Under the pieces are notes generated by a model, which was given only the letters and a program-made list of their open reading frames with translations, made no database searches and was not told where the DNA came from. From Acidobacteriota bacterium (GTDB lineage: Bacteria > Acidobacteriota > Blastocatellia > Chloracidobacteriales > Chloracidobacteriaceae): DNA of 64,000 bases. The stretch spans positions 62,001 through 126,000 of the forward strand of contig JACQXX010000080.1 of NCBI GenBank assembly GCA_016208495.1. The letters run 5' to 3'. A program made the position numbers and the translations under genes. Every line of letters begins with the position of its first letter. The first letter of the stretch is position 1. Shown piece after piece: positions 63,947-64,000 of the stretch.

Positions 63947-64000
63947 TGCCAGGCACCAGTTGCCAATCGCCAAACACTATGCCAAAACCGATTCAAGTCC

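Larger units (their letters stand above)
63681..64000. other. Gene-free end of window with R2 and R3 elements
   Basis: R2 copy D and an R3 copy touch each other at 63843. After them an ATG at 63979 opens a frame to the window end (MPKPIQV), too short to call. Confidence 0.6.

Noticed and set aside
63979-64000. Possible start of another gene at the window end
   Set aside because: Only seven codons are visible (MPKPIQV), without a clear ribosome site, so it cannot be supported.

Overview
The window reads as about 64 kb of one bacterial replicon of medium GC. I infer Acidobacteriota (Blastocatellia-like) at modest confidence. The reasons are the stack of secreted beta-propeller (Reg_prop/Y_Y_Y) sensor kinases, the BlaI/M56 pair, the CHAT-TPR, M4 and M14 proteins, and intergenic regions crowded with short tandem and palindromic repeats. 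No rRNA, tRNA, CRISPR array or transposase was seen.

Left part (1-10.2 kb): a defence-like operon, all on the + strand. It holds a partial SNF2-type helicase ending in a DUF3883 nuclease-like domain, a DUF1156 DNA methylase and a DUF499 ATPase, matching the helicase-methylase-ATPase (Hma) layout. A frameshifted hicA with intact hicB, a GxxExxY protein and an intact hicB-hicA pair sit between them. Copies of one repeat (CACCACAGAGGACGCAGAGG and its complement) occupy nearly every gene boundary and also lie in frame inside the methylase.

10.4-13.9 kb: an HSL-type esterase, then a plasmid-type replication initiator (- strand). Upstream of it are ten same-direction ~22-bp iterons, a long A-tract and a 43-bp alternating purine-pyrimidine run. 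This is a candidate iteron origin, so the replicon is a plasmid, a chromid or a chromosome carrying an integrated plasmid.

13.9-31.2 kb: a 1436-aa hybrid kinase (propeller, kinase, two receivers, the first with Glu for Asp), a BlaI repressor with a BlaR1-like M56 protease fused to a PBP-like sensor, a proline-rich hypothetical, a TPR protein, an M14 carboxypeptidase, an AspT-type transporter with RCK domains and a proline-rich hypothetical.

31.7-47.9 kb: a B12-binding radical SAM enzyme, a secreted M4 metalloprotease, a secreted TPR-CHAT protein, an HD protein, an alpha/beta hydrolase, gmd-fcl for GDP-L-fucose, three paralogous zinc-ribbon membrane proteins, a secreted propeller protein, and a MazE/MazF-like pair whose toxin carries an amber codon.

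47.9-64 kb: a translationally coupled three-gene phosphorelay (PAS/GAF kinase, receiver, hybrid kinase), a NosL-like lipoprotein with a membrane-redoxin fusion, an amidohydrolase, and a LytS/LytTR pair divergent from a second propeller kinase.

Several small mobile-looking repeat families recur in gene-free DNA: R1 (the defence-operon repeat); R2 (~115 bp, ends TAAGTACCTT/AAGGTACTTA, always 3' of genes and in one case supplying both convergent stop codons); R3 (~104 bp, ends ATACCA(G/T)TTTG, often nested); R4 (158-190 bp, one copy flanked by an 11-bp direct repeat); and 7-8-bp tandem arrays.
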